Shown here: in pieces, positions 22,861 through 33,800 of the stretch | Layout of the letters: each line of letters begins with the position of its first letter | Numbering within the stretch: position 1 is the first letter of the stretch | Source of the DNA: Narthecium ossifragum | Taxonomy: Eukaryota > Streptophyta > Magnoliopsida > Dioscoreales > Nartheciaceae | Length of the DNA: 64,000 bases | NCBI GenBank assembly: GCA_963920575.1 | Contig: OY986975.1 | Location: 14,755,863 to 14,819,862 of the forward strand | Reading direction: 5' to 3' | Notes under the pieces: generated by a model | Databases searched by the model: none | Seen by the model: the letters and a program-made list of their open reading frames with translations, nothing else | Told to the model about the DNA's origin: nothing | Translations under genes and position numbers: made by a program

Positions 22861-24682
22861 TTTCCCCTACTTTCACCTTCTCACATCCTTTAAGTTTCTG
22901 CTTCCTCTTAATTGTGCACAATTCTTTCAAGAATTTAGCATAACGAGGTACTTGTTTAAGAGCATCTAAGAGTGGAATATTTACCTCGCATCGGCGAAAA
23001 GTCTCATATAGATCTGAATTCTTCTCATATTTTCTTGATTCTGTCAAAGCCTGAGGAAAAGGAGGTACATGTTTATAATCAGAAAGAGGTGGAAACTTAC
23101 GTTTAGGTACGTCGTCGTCATCAGGAAAGATTTTGTCCGCGACGATGTCTTGCTCTTTTCCTTGCACAGACGATGTAGGAACTTCCTTTATTGGAGTCTC
23201 AAGTTCTTTACCACTTCTCAAAATGATTGCACTTGCATTCTCTCTTGGATTTATTACCGTTTGAGAAGGTAATTTTCCCGAATTTTGCACCTCTAGCTTA
23301 CTAATTGCTGACGCCATCTGGCCCATTTGATGTTCCAAACCTTGGATACTGGCCTTTGCGTCTTGTTGAAATTGTTTTGTATCTTGTTTAAATTGTTTTG
23401 TATCCTGTTGAAGTTGCATAGCACTAGTAGCAAGGGAATTAACAATATCTTCTAAAGACATACCAGAATTCGGAGTTAGATTTTGTTGTGGTCTCGGGGG
23501 ATATGGCGGTCTATATTTTTGATATTGCTGTCCAGTTGGGCGAAATTGAGTTGTAGGCTGATTCACTTGTGAATTCCCATAGTTGAGATTGGGGTGATCC
23601 CTCCATCCCGGATTATACGTGTTTGAATAGGGATCATACTTCCTCTGTGGTGGTCCTGGGAAACTCCCAGCTACATTTACTTGTTCAATGGGCTCCTCTT
23701 GAAGAGTTGGGCACATATCGGTTGGATGTCCCGCCACCGAACAAATTCCACAAACCTTCGCTGTTTGCATGTTACCTACAGCCATTTGACGAACAAGAGA
23801 AGTTAGACTCGCAATCTGTTGTTCAAGAGATGAAACATTTACCTCATTAACATTTTTTGAATAATAATCAAGTCTAGTATTAAATTGTTGAGAATTAGCC
23901 GCCATATTTGCAATCAAGTTCCTCGCGGCTTCAGGAGTTTTATCCACCAAAGCTCCTCCACTAGCTGCATCAATCATACTCCTGTCATTGGTTAGTAAGC
24001 CCTCATAAAAATATTGAATAAGTAATTGCTCACTAATTTGATGATGGGGACAGCTTGCACATAATTTCTTAAAACGTTCCCAATATTCATGTAGAGATTC
24101 TCCATTATGTTGTCTTACACCACAGATCTCTTTCCTAATGTTGGCCGCTCTTGAGGCTGGAAAATACTTCTCTAAAAACAATCTCTTCATCTCGTTCCAT
24201 GTAGTAATACTCCCAGATGGTAAATAATAAAGCCAATCCTTAGCCGAATCCTTCAAAGAAAACGGGAAGGCTCTCAATTTGATTTGATCTTCAGTCACCC
24301 CCATAGGTTTCATACTTGTGCACACCACATGAAGCTCCTTTAAATGCTTGTGAGGATCCTCGCCTGAAAGTCCATGAAAAGTAGGTAAGAGGTGTATTGG
24401 TCCAGATTTTAATTCAAAAGTAGTAGCAACATCCAAAGTAGGGAATGTAATGCATAAGGGTTGTTGATTCAAATCTGGGGCTGCAAGTTCTTTCAAAGTC
24501 CAATTTCCGGCCATGACTTCCTCCTCTAATTTAGAATCACTGATAAATACGTGGTCAAGAGCCAAATCGTCCTCCTTAGGATTTATCCGAGCTTCTCTCC
24601 TTAACCTGCGCAAAGTTCTTTCTATCTCTGGGTCGTACTGTAAATCACCTTGATTAAAAGATCGAGCTATACTCATAAACAA
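22817..24682 (-). CDS. Gag polyprotein of the Athila-like element
   Basis: 621 codons from ATG 24682. The capsid (retrotransposon gag) domain is at about 95-235 ([50 protein letters not shown]). The C311-C314-H319-C324 zinc knuckle ([14 protein letters not shown]) follows, then a Q/P-rich spacer and a coiled coil with [13 protein letters not shown] repeats near 425-455. The frame ends at a TAG at 22817-22819. It overlaps the pol frame by 44 bp and is joined to it in relatives by continuous translation; here a run of six A residues just before the stop has shifted the frame by one base. This could be a mutation, a sequencing error or a slippery site. Confidence 0.93.
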   Translation of the reverse strand: MFMSIARSFNQGDLQYDPEIERTLRRLRREARINPKEDDLALDHVFISDSKLEEEVMAGNWTLKELAAPDLNQQPLCITFPTLDVATTFELKSGPIHLLPTFHGLSGEDPHKHLKELHVVCTSMKPMGVTEDQIKLRAFPFSLKDSAKDWLYYLPSGSITTWNEMKRLFLEKYFPASRAANIRKEICGVRQHNGESLHEYWERFKKLCASCPHHQISEQLLIQYFYEGLLTNDRSMIDAASGGALVDKTPEAARNLIANMAANSQQFNTRLDYYSKNVNEVNVSSLEQQIASLTSLVRQMAVGNMQTAKVCGICSVAGHPTDMCPTLQEEPIEQVNVAGSFPGPPQRKYDPYSNTYNPGWRDHPNLNYGNSQVNQPTTQFRPTGQQYQKYRPPYPPRPQQNLTPNSGMSLEDIVNSLATSAMQLQQDTKQFKQDTKQFQQDAKASIQGLEHQMGQMASAISKLEVQNSGKLPSQTVINPRENASAIILRSGKELETPIKEVPTSSVQGKEQDIVADKIFPDDDDVPKRKFPPLSDYKHVPPFPQALTESRKYEKNSDLYETFRRCEVNIPLLDALKQVPRYAKFLKELCTIKRKQKLKGCEKVKVGENVSAILQRKNSYEV

Positions 24683-24796
24683 TCAAGAAGATTCCGGTTA
24701 AAACGAGAAAAAGAAATCAAGAAAATTCAAATAACTCTTTTTTTTATTTTTATGAAAATAAAGATCACAATAAACACAAAAATCAACTAGAATCAC

Positions 24797-24814
24797 TCCC
24801 CGGCAACGGCGCCA
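24797..24814 (-). other. Primer-binding site of the Athila-like element (tRNA-Asp type)
   Basis: On the minus strand TGGCGCCGTTGCCGGGGA, separated by 5 bases from the 5' LTR. It matches the primer site I associate with the 3' end of tRNA-Asp and with Athila/Tat elements. Confidence 0.85.
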
Positions 24815-24819
24815 AAATT

Positions 24820-26557
24820 TGATGTGCTGTCGCAGGCACTTAAAAATAAAACCAATACCCGTTAAAATGAATGTAGTAGTGCGAGTACGAGTCGATCCCA
24901 CGAAGAGTGTTTAGCCTAGTTTTGTGCTCAGTGAATAAAGATGGGGGGTTTTAAACGTGAGGAAAACAGTAAAGAAATAATCTAAAGCGAAGAAACGAGT
25001 TAAATCAAGAGAACAAACCTTGGTCTGAGTCAACATCCACCATCGAAATCCAATAACTGATCATAGATGCAAGTATCAATCAATTTATACCATGAATATT
25101 CACCGTCCGAATTCAATTCGAAGCTCTCCTCGATCATAGTTAATTAGAAACAAGCGATCTAATCAACCCTAACTACTAAACAACCTAAGACAAGCGCTGT
25201 AGATTTAATCTATTAGCAGCATTAAGAATAGGGAGATCGATGAAGCTAAACAACACAAGCACAAGCGGTTGCATTTAATCTAGTTGAATATTCTTCCTAA
25301 GATCTAACAAGATCTGATCAGCAGTAAATTATTAGATCCTAGTTGCTTCGCAGATTAGAGGGATCAAACAATTCCGGATTTAATTTCAAACCTAGCAGTA
25401 GATCACCATGAATAATAAACTAGTAGACCTCCTAGCAATTAGACAAGGTAATCATGAAGATTTAATCTCAGAAGAACATCCAATACTCATGTATAAACTG
25501 AACAATAAAAATAAATTAGATCTCACAGTTTCATTGATTCCGAGGTTTCAGTCTCCTCGACCAAGGATCAAGATTTAGCCACGCAGGGCCATCAAGAACA
25601 ATCCTCCAAAAGATTTCATAAAGCAAAAGAAAACCTAGAAAAATATAAAGGAGGAGAAAGAGTAGCCAAAAGTGTCCAAGAATCCCCCCTCAAACCCTAA
25701 AAAGAGTCCTATTTATAGCCTCAATTGTATCCACCCTGGGATTAGATCACAATCGTTGATTTTTGTTACTGGGAAAGTCCGATCGATCGGACCTTGGAAG
25801 CTGGATCGATCGGTCTCATTAAAATCTTCAACTTCTATTCACGCCCGAGCCCGATCGATCGGAATAAGGGAGTCGGATCGATCGATTTCGTAAAAAATCT
25901 TCATCTCTGGCTCTTCCCGAGTTCGATCGATGGTCCGATCGATCGAACTGTGTTCCTCTAAAAAGCATACGTTCTGTCACCCTTTAATTCCCAAGTCCGA
26001 TCGATCGAACTTTAAGTGCTGGATCGATCGGACGCATAAAAATCCACCTTCTCTGGCTATTTTTGAGTCCGATAGATCCAACTCTAGGAGTCGGATCGAT
26101 CTGGCTCAGTAGGAGTGATGGTTCGATCGATCGAACCATATTCAGCCAAAAACTACATGTTCTGTCATTGTTTTGCCAGGTCCGATCGATCGGACCTTCG
26201 ATCGGACCTTCGCTCGGACTTCCAGCTTATTTTCCTTTCTGCCATTCAGACTGCGCATCGGTACTGAAATTGCCGTAACTTCCTTTAGAAAACTCGGAAT
26301 CACGAACCATAAAATTCACCAGAATCTAGACTTCAAGAGCTTTCCAACCATGTATGGCACATCCTCTGATTCTTCATGATCAGGTACAGATAAATCTTTA
26401 AAGTTGATCCAAGCACTCTTTTCAGCTTCTTTTCGATTTAAGGACTTCAATTGCATCCTAAATCAAAATATAAGAATAATGAGTGTATTTAGGAACTAAA
26501 TAAGCATAGGAGACTAAATATTAAGGGATAAAAATATAACATTATGCATTCTCATCA
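24820..26557 (-). repeat. Athila-like element, 5' LTR
   Basis: 1738 bp, the same as 16096-17821 except for about two dozen substitutions and a 12-bp tandem duplication (GATCGGACCTTC unit near 26195). Being the upstream LTR it should hold the promoter for gag-pol, read leftwards. It has the same GATCGATC array (25770-26210). Confidence 0.93.
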
Positions 26558-27952
26558 GTGTGACTGGAAGGGCGCCCTCTGTCTCGAGAAAGATCGATCT
26601 TCCTGGGAGGAAGGATCGATCCTTTTGTCTCGACAGTGAGGGAGGCTCACTGTTATTTAAGTGATCGATCCTTCCCTTGGTGAGGATCGATCCTTTAGTC
26701 GCAGCGAGGGTTTTCATGGGTTTTGCCCTTGGGGCTTCTATGTTTTACATTATTGCTTATGTTTACTGCTTTGTGGGTAACCGAGGGAGTAATGAACCCT
26801 CGGGAATGCTTAGAATAATGGGCCATGGGTTATGCCCTTTTACCGCTTTATGGTGAACCGAAGGAAGTCATGATCCTCGGGAGTGGTTAGTATAAATGGG
26901 TCAAAGGTGTGCCCTTGGTATGCTGTTTGTTACTGCTTTAATTATTCTTATCCTGCCGTCCTTCCTGAGCATTAGACATGCTAGGTTAGACTGGGTGGGG
27001 TTGACCCATGGACTCCGGTGATCAATGACTAAGTGGTTGATGCCGTTACCCCGGTAAGGGTGTCCTACAAGTATCGTCCGGTCCACCCTGTGTCAAGGAC
27101 CGTCGGAGGTAGCCAAGTCCTTGAGCAGTGGCTATCGGAGGGACGTAGGTTGGACAGGAACCCTGGGGGGGGGGGAGACATCGATGGGATCGATGGACTC
27201 CCTGACTAGGCTTAGTCTTGGGTCAGGAGTTAGGGGTCCTGTTGGCCCTGTGGCTTGGAGTACTGAGAGATGGTAGTCCTAACCTCGGTCGTTCCGTAAA
27301 GTGTGGAGATCCCCCTTGGGGAAGGGTGTCCTACCAGTAGCGTCATGTCCACCCTGTGTCAGGGATTGTCGGAGTTGCCCACCCCTAAGCAGTGGTTGTC
27401 GGAGGGGCGTACTTGGGACAGGAATCCTTCGGGTTAGTGACGGGATTTATGGGGTCCTTGGCAAGCCTCAGTACTTGGCCTCAGGGTTGGTTCGTTGGGT
27501 TTGCCTTCTTAGCGAGGGTGGTAGAGTAGGACCCTGCTGAGCTGTTGCTCATGCCTACCTGGACTGTGTTTGTTGCAGGTGCAGGTGGCCGCTTTGTTCC
27601 CGTGTTGCCCCCGCGGCCGTCTCGTGGCAGTGCGCCGAATCCTGACCATGTCTGAGGGTCAGGATGGTTTTGTTTGCGCCTTCGCGGAGACCCCGGTGGG
27701 TGTTATAGTTTCTTTTTGGGGACTGTTGATCCCTTGTAGCTTGTTGTACTAAACTCTGTTTAACGCTATTATTACCGTTTTGTAATAGTTGTTAATAGAT
27801 GTTGTGGTTGCTTGCTTCCGCTTGTGCCTGTTGGCAGCTGTTTCCGCCAGCTGGCCGTAGTCTCAACTGTTTCCGCCAGTTGAGGCTGTGGTTGTAGGTT
27901 TTTCCCCCTCGCGTCCCCGGCCCGGGTGCGCCCTGCGGGTCGGGGCGCGACA
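26558..27952 (+). repeat. Element A, right LTR, second part
   Basis: Resumes at GTGTGACTGGAAGG exactly where the left LTR reads on (compare 12113) and ends GGGCGCGACA at 27952. It is followed by TCCTT, the second copy of element A's target duplication. Bases 26558-26562 are the duplicated GTGTG of the inner element. Confidence 0.92.
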
Positions 27953-28251
27953 TCCTTGGTCCAATTTGGATTTCTTTCTCTAGGTTGTATAATAGGTGAT
28001 TCAACATTTCTAGGTTGCAAAGGATGATGTGATGTGAGTGGGGGTTGTCCGGCAAAAAATTGAGGATCAAATGGAGTGGGAGGGTGTTGTGGATTGTATG
28101 GGCGTTGTGGATTGTATGAGTTTTGGAGTGAAAAAGAATGAAAATCAAATGGGGGGAGATGAGAAGACGATTGGGAATCACTTTTTGGCAATGGTTGGGA
28201 GTTGTACTGGCGGTTTATGTAAGGATTAAAATGTGGAGGGCGTGGATTCAT
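27953..28251 (-). pseudogene. Myb/SANT-like Harbinger accessory protein, first part of exon 1
   Basis: Starts MNPRPPHFNPYINRQYNSQ (ATG at 28251; an in-frame ATG at 28269 adds six residues). A proline/asparagine-rich N-terminus follows, and the frame reaches RERNPNWTK, the first conserved tryptophan of the Myb/SANT domain. It is cut by element A. The missing partner continues at 11118 in the same frame. Removing the 16.8-kb insertion and one TCCTT copy gives exons of 552 and 714 bp, 421 residues plus stop, with two internal TGAs. Confidence 0.85.
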
Positions 28252-28269
28252 GATAGAAACTGTTAGCAT

Positions 28270-29177
28270 TGCAAATTAAGAATTGAGTTAGGGAATACAA
28301 ATACAACATATTCACATGTCTTATGTCATTTTTACATATTTTGAGTGACAGCCATCAGGTTTTTTATCAAGAAGGCATTAGCATGTGAACCGTATAACTC
28401 CAAGAATGCACAAATCGACATTGTATATAGGAAGGAGGATTCCATTCATTCTACCATAACTCTGACTCTGCACACCGTATAACTTCAAGAATTGGGTCTC
28501 CTCTAAGCTTGGAACCAAAAAATGAAAAAACAGTACAACAAAGCAATCAAGGAGGAAGCACAGCTACTAAGATATCAAAAATACTCAAAATATATACATC
28601 ATGAAACCAGAAATAACACAAGAAAGAGCCCATCGACAAAACCTCCAAAACACCAAAATAATGCACAAATCTTGTTTTCAAACCCTAAAATCCAATTTTT
28701 TAGGGTTTCATACCAACCTGATTTTGCAGAGGTCACGGAATGAGGGTGATGTAGCTGGATCTAGGTTGATGCCGGCGAGGTCGTGCCGCCGAGGTTGCGT
28801 CGTCGAGGTTGTACCGTCAGAAACGTGCACAAGAGAGGAGGAAACGAGAGAGAGACCGAGGAGGAAACGGTAGAGAGAAAGAGGAGGAAACACAACTACT
28901 AGGAGGTGGTATCGCAGCTACGACGAGGATGAGCTGGAGATATGGGAGAGGGAGCGGAGGAAACACGGAAGAGAGGAAGAATACAGGTGGGAGAGGAACA
29001 CGGACATTTGCGCGGGAGGAAGAACCGACGTTGCCAAGCCGCTACCTCCTGCGGCAATATCCCTGGCGAGTGACGCGTATTCCAATGTTTCTGGCGAGCC
29101 CATTGGAACCCCAAAAATCCAACTTTTTTCTAAATTGTCACTAAAATACTCATTTAGCCAGGCCGCTGGAGATGGCC
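28270..29177. other. Right end of the Harbinger element, upstream of the Myb-like gene
   Basis: Subterminal region of the transposon, presumably the promoter and leader of the minus-strand Myb-like gene. It has an AG/GA-rich block near 28840-28990. Open frames on both strands show no recognisable domain. The right terminal repeat is at about 29150-29177. Confidence 0.6.
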
Positions 29178-29180
29178 TAA

Positions 29181-30758
29181 CACCTGGGAGACTGGCAATG
29201 CCTTGTGTGCATTACCCACGTAGAGTGCCCCATCCACACTCCACGTGGCTGTGCAATGCACAGCTTATGTGGTGTTGACATGGCACTACTAGGTGTTAAA
29301 ATATTCAGCTAATAGAGGATTAGTCACTTTTAATAGAATTATTTGTTCTATAGTCCATCTATATTTTTTTAAGGTGATAGGTCCTTTAACTAACCATCAT
29401 AGTTGGTTTTTTAAATTTTATGATAAAATTACCCTCATCTATTGTGGTAATCCCTTAACCCTAAATCTAGCTACCTCCCACCAGCCATCCGTCGCCGCTA
29501 GCCACCCTCTGCCGACCTCCGACGAACTCCCTCACCTCCGACCACCTCATCTTATTTCCCATCCTCCACCATCACCATTTTCGTCACCATCCACTTCAGA
29601 GGCAGCTTTTTTTCCGGGGATTCTCGCCAGCCATCTCCTACATCCACCACCTCCAAGCGTAACCATCAACCTCCAAGCCCTGCAGCCACCACCACAACCT
29701 CTGCCGTCCCCTCTAGCCATCACGGCCATCCTCTCTCTCTTACCCACCACCGCAGCCACCATCCCCAACAACTCCATTGCCACCACCCCAAACTACTCCA
29801 GCGAACCTCCATTAAAGTCGCCCAAACTCAACCTAAGGCAAGCCGCCCCCCCCCCCCCCTCCTCAGAATCACCGCCTCCCTTCGCATGTGCTATACCCGA
29901 TGATGTCCACCCCCATTCTGTCCTCGTCACGACCCCGATGAACCCCAACTTCCTCGGATTCCCTAAGCCGAATCCCAACCGTGCCACCCCGAGCTCCTCT
30001 CGATCGAAACCCAACACCGCCACCGCTTAACATTTGCATATCTAATATATATATATTTTAATGTTTCTTTTTAATATTCATATAATTTTAATGTTCACAT
30101 AATGACACAATAAAGTTAGACACATTTATATATTAAGGTTCACATAACTTTATTAAATATATATGTGTCATAAAATAATGACTTTATTGAGATTAAAATA
30201 ATATTCACATAGTTTTAATGTTTACATAATTTTAATGTTCACATAACTTTAATGTTCACATGACTTTATTGAATATATTTTAATATGCTCACGGGGTGTA
30301 TAGGAGATGCATCGCAGATAGGTGTATTACTAATTTTGACCGCTTCATGTGATGTATGGTTTTGGGGCTATGTTGCATCGTTGGTGCATGCAGCACCAGT
30401 TGTATGGCGCGAACCAAACAAGGGATCAGTGAATCATAGTGCATCATGCGCGCAATACACCCTGATTCACCCAAACCAAACAACCCCTAAATAACTCTAG
30501 ATGCCGCAGGTAGGAATACAAAGGAAAAGCTTAAACTTTACATAAAACCTCATTGAATACGAAAAAAAATCACCCTTTTACTATTTCTGTTTTTGACCAT
30601 ACAAGATTTATCTGTTCGATTATACCGGAGGATAAATAATTGCCAAGAAGGCTAATAGATTATGCAAAATGAGCTGAAGTTTCATGTATGAAGAAAATGG
30701 AAGGACATGTACTGTCATTTTGCAGTGGTAGAACCACGCTCTTGCAACATGAAGCCAT
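29181..30758. other. Repeat-rich intergenic sequence downstream of the 4CL-like gene
   Basis: 29460-30030 is a C-rich block giving a long proline/serine-rich frame with no domain. 30040-30285 is AT-rich with many degenerate copies of TTAATGTTCACATAA. 30290-30490 ends AAACCAAACAACCCCTAAA and looks like part of a hAT- or Tourist-like MITE, though I cannot define matching ends. No host gene is recognised. Confidence 0.45.
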
Positions 30759-30884
30759 TCACAGTTTTGATGTGGAACTGGAGAGAGCTTGAGCGATGAG
30801 CTCCCTTCTCAAGATTTTTCCAGCAGAGGATTTCGGTATCGAGCTGACAAATGCCACCCGGCGAACTTTTTTATATGGCGCAAC
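30759..30884 (-). CDS. 4CL-like gene, exon 6, with peroxisomal SKL terminus
   Basis: 126 bp with [19 protein letters not shown], the [11 protein letters not shown] catalytic-lysine motif and STSKL before TGA at 30759-30761. Acceptor ATTGCAG|GTTGCG. The final SKL is the canonical PTS1 tripeptide. Confidence 0.94.
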   Translation of the reverse strand, partial: VAPYKKVRRVAFVSSIPKSSAGKILRRELIAQALSSSTSKL

Positions 30885-33800
30885 CTGCAATAGAAATGGC
30901 AGACCCAATAAAACTTCTTGTATACTGCTTGGCATGATAAAACTTCTTGTATACTGTATAGATCATTAGGGGAAAAAGGTAGGTGGCTTGTCTTTGAAGT
31001 TTATACAAATTAGTCTTAGAAAGTATCACTTTCATCAATTGTGCTATATGATGACAAAGATTATGTTCCAATGTTCTTGCATTTCAATCTTCAAGGGATA
31101 TTACTATGACAACACTAAACTCAACTACAATTGCAAGCACAAAGTAAAACTTATTACCTGTTTCGCAACAAAATGCATCACTTGCTCCCCTGTGAGGTTG
31201 CTTCTAGGTTGTCTCACCACAAAGGCCATAGGTATTTGTCCTGCATCTTCATCAGGGTACCTATCAGGTTAAAATGGATCAAAATATAAATCCTACCTCC
31301 AATATAATGAGGTAATGAAGAGTAATTCAAATATTTCTGTCGGTTTCTATGGTTGACCACCAAGTTTAATGTGGTGTAGATCTAGTATGGTTATGTTCAG
31401 TATGGCAAATAGCCAAGACTGATGATCAATCCATGGGTTTAATGAGTAAATTGTGGATCACACACCACAAAACTGTATTAAAGTTTGCCAAAGATTAAGA
31501 AAGCAGGCTAGACAACAACAATATCTATCTACATAAAGTAAGTAGCAAGTAATCATGTGTACAGGAACAGAAGTTGCTTGCCTAATGGTGAACTTACCTG
31601 CATATGTGCCATAGGAAGTGGGCATCTAGTGGCACATTGGCATTCTTAGAATATCCTCTGCCTATCAGAGCATTCACAAGGGATTATAGAGCCAATGAGG
31701 CTTGCAATTTAAAAAGAAAAGGTACATGAAATGCTTCAACCTGACCAACAGGTTATTGTCTTTAGGTCATATTGTTTACCCTCGGTCCTAATCTCAACAG
31801 GAGACCTCTATAAAAGAATCTTGTACAGTGCAAATACTATAACTAGATACATATCAGCTTGGGACTATTTTAGATAGTTTTGTAGACTATTAGTTGTTTG
31901 CTCTTCAAAGCAACTTTATATAATTTAAACATCACACCAACAAGGCCATGGTTCTCAAATGATAAGCATATCCAAAACAAAAGTTAATTCAATAACTGGT
32001 AAGACGTACGGAATTACAGCAGCATCTGCTATTTCAGGATGAGACTGAAGTATGAGCTCCAATTCAGCTGGGGGAACCTGGCAAATCAATAAACAGAATA
32101 AAAGGAGTAAGTTTAGATGCCTGAATTGGGAAATGTTGCAGCACCTAATATATAATTAAAATTAAATTTGAAGCACCTGGTAACCTTTGTACTTTATCAA
32201 TTCCTTCAATCTATCCACAATGAAGAGAAAACCATCCTGATCAAAGTAACAAAGGTCACCAGTCTTCAACCAACCTTCTGGATCCAAGGTAGATGCAGTT
32301 GCCTCATCATCGCCTATATAAACTGCAAAGAAGAATAGATAAAAAGTTCAACAAAAAGAATTTAACAGTTCAATATATCAAAAGATATGTCCACAAAACT
32401 TTATGAAAGAAGATGCAGAATGACATTACAACAAACTTTTTTTTTTATTAGCCGAGGGCTAGTTACATTAACCTAATATAGAAGAACATCACCTACGTCC
32501 ATCCTCATGAGACCACAAAAACCGGGCTCCGAGTCCACGACACCACCTGTTCTTTGTGCATGTATCCATCCTGTTCTTTTATCTTCTGTGCAAATTATTT
32601 GAAAGCGAACAACCAAAGTGTGGAGATTTCCTTCTTGCATTTGTATCTTTGCTCCATTAACTTACCTTCTCACTTCAAAGGGAATGATTCAGAGATTTTC
32701 CTTGTATGAAAATACTTTCTTCATTTGTTTATTCTCATTTTACTGTTATTATAAATTCTTACTTTAATACACATGTTACCTACTTCTATAGTTCTAAGAT
32801 CGAGATAAACCCCACTATTAAATAACCAGAAGCCTCTAATTAATTATTGGCTTAATTACAGTTTTGGTATCCGTAAATTTTGTGAATCACCAAATTAATA
32901 CATGTAGTTCTATTTTTATGTTTTTAGTACCCAAACTATCAATACCACTACATTTTTTATCTGATGCCCGAACGGTGTCAATTACTAAACGGTAAACTGT
33001 TCACGTGACTCGCACGTGACCAGTGTTAGTTAACAGATAGCCCAAACCCTACCGTAAGGACCAAATCGAGCAACAAAGGAGTAGCAAAGCATATGCGTTC
33101 GGTTGAAATCGAGATCAATAGACGATAATAATGGAACTAAACCCTACCTGAAGTCTGGTCTTCTCGTTGGCCATGGAAAATCCAACGAGAAATTGGTCGA
33201 TTGTAATCCGATCGATTGCTCCAGTCGATTAAACCCTAACACCCTTTACTGACAGTTAAGTGGAGGAGGGAAAAGCTATGAAACCGCGTTCATATCGCGG
33301 GAAAGGCCGCAAAACCAATCATGTGACAACACGTGGTTGGTTTACCATCAAGTTGGTATAATGACTTTGCACCATATGACTAAAAACGTGCATTTCACTT
33401 GAGATTGGATACTAAAAGCATAAAAATAGAGCTACATGTACTAACTTAATACTTCACAAATTTTACGGTATTAAAAGTACAATTAAGCCTTAAATATTAA
33501 ACCTATCCTGGATTACGAGCTAGTCACTCGTTACTTTTCCAACTTATTACAACCAAACGTGCAAAGAATAGCAAATTGCATCTACTAGTATTTTGAAATG
33601 CTGGAACTCGGACAAGAATTACGCACCTCTCATGATAGTGGGCCCCCTAAGCCAGAGCTCCCCTCTTTTCCATGGAGACAAGGCCTCCCTAGTTGTGGGA
33701 TCGATGATCTTGGCCTCCGTGTTTGCCGCTATCCGCCCAACAGACCCGTACACCTTGCTTTCCTCGGGGCCAACTGTTGTGGCCCCCACTCCAGTTGCCT

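Larger units (their letters stand above)
16096..26557 (-). mobile_element. Athila-like Ty3/gypsy retrotransposon, near-complete
   Basis: Lies in reverse orientation. LTRs (TGATGAG...CATCA on the minus strand) occupy 24820-26557 (5') and 16096-17821 (3'), flanked by the 5-bp duplication GTGTG (16091-16095, 26558-26562). The primer-binding site next to the 5' LTR is of tRNA-Asp type. Gag (24682-22817) is followed by a 1205-codon protease-RT-RNase H-integrase frame (22860-19243), with a one-base frame change between them. No envelope-like frame is seen in the 1.4 kb between pol and the 3' LTR. The LTRs differ at about 23 positions by eye (about 1.3 percent) plus a 12-bp duplication, so it is young and inserted after element A. 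Confidence 0.93.
11119..27952 (+). mobile_element. Element A: gag-only Ty3/gypsy LTR retrotransposon (interrupted in its right LTR)
   Basis: LTRs begin TGTGAGGACC and end GGGCGCGACA; the element is flanked by TCCTT on both sides (11114-11118, 27953-27957). Left LTR 11119-13507; a primer-binding site TGGTATCAGAGC (initiator tRNA-Met type) at 13511-13522; an internal region of only about 1.57 kb with a single gag gene; right LTR 15081-16095 continued at 26563-27952 after the nested Athila-like element. The internal 3' end (CGAGGACGAGATTTCTTTTAAG near 15050) is the signature found at the end of Tekay/Del-type elements, but all of pol (protease, RT, RNase H, integrase, chromodomain) is missing. 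It sits inside the Harbinger Myb-like gene. Confidence 0.92.
8046..29177. mobile_element. PIF/Harbinger DNA transposon, split by nested retrotransposons
   Basis: Terminal inverted repeats fit GRCCATCTCCAGYGGCCTGG (left from 8046; right ending at 29177), and a TAA trinucleotide flanks both sides (8043-8045, 29178-29180), the 3-bp target duplication of this superfamily. It carries the two expected genes in convergent orientation: a DDE transposase on the plus strand (8409-9740) and a Myb/SANT-like protein on the minus strand (28251 to 10062). The Myb-like gene is interrupted by element A (11119-27952). Without that insertion the transposon would be about 4.3 kb, a normal size. Both genes contain in-frame TGA codons, so this copy is not autonomous now. 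Confidence 0.9.

Noticed and set aside
29293..30030. 245-codon plus-strand frame, proline/serine-rich
   Set aside because: Composition follows a C-rich low-complexity block; no domain, no splice logic, and the complementary strand is equally open.
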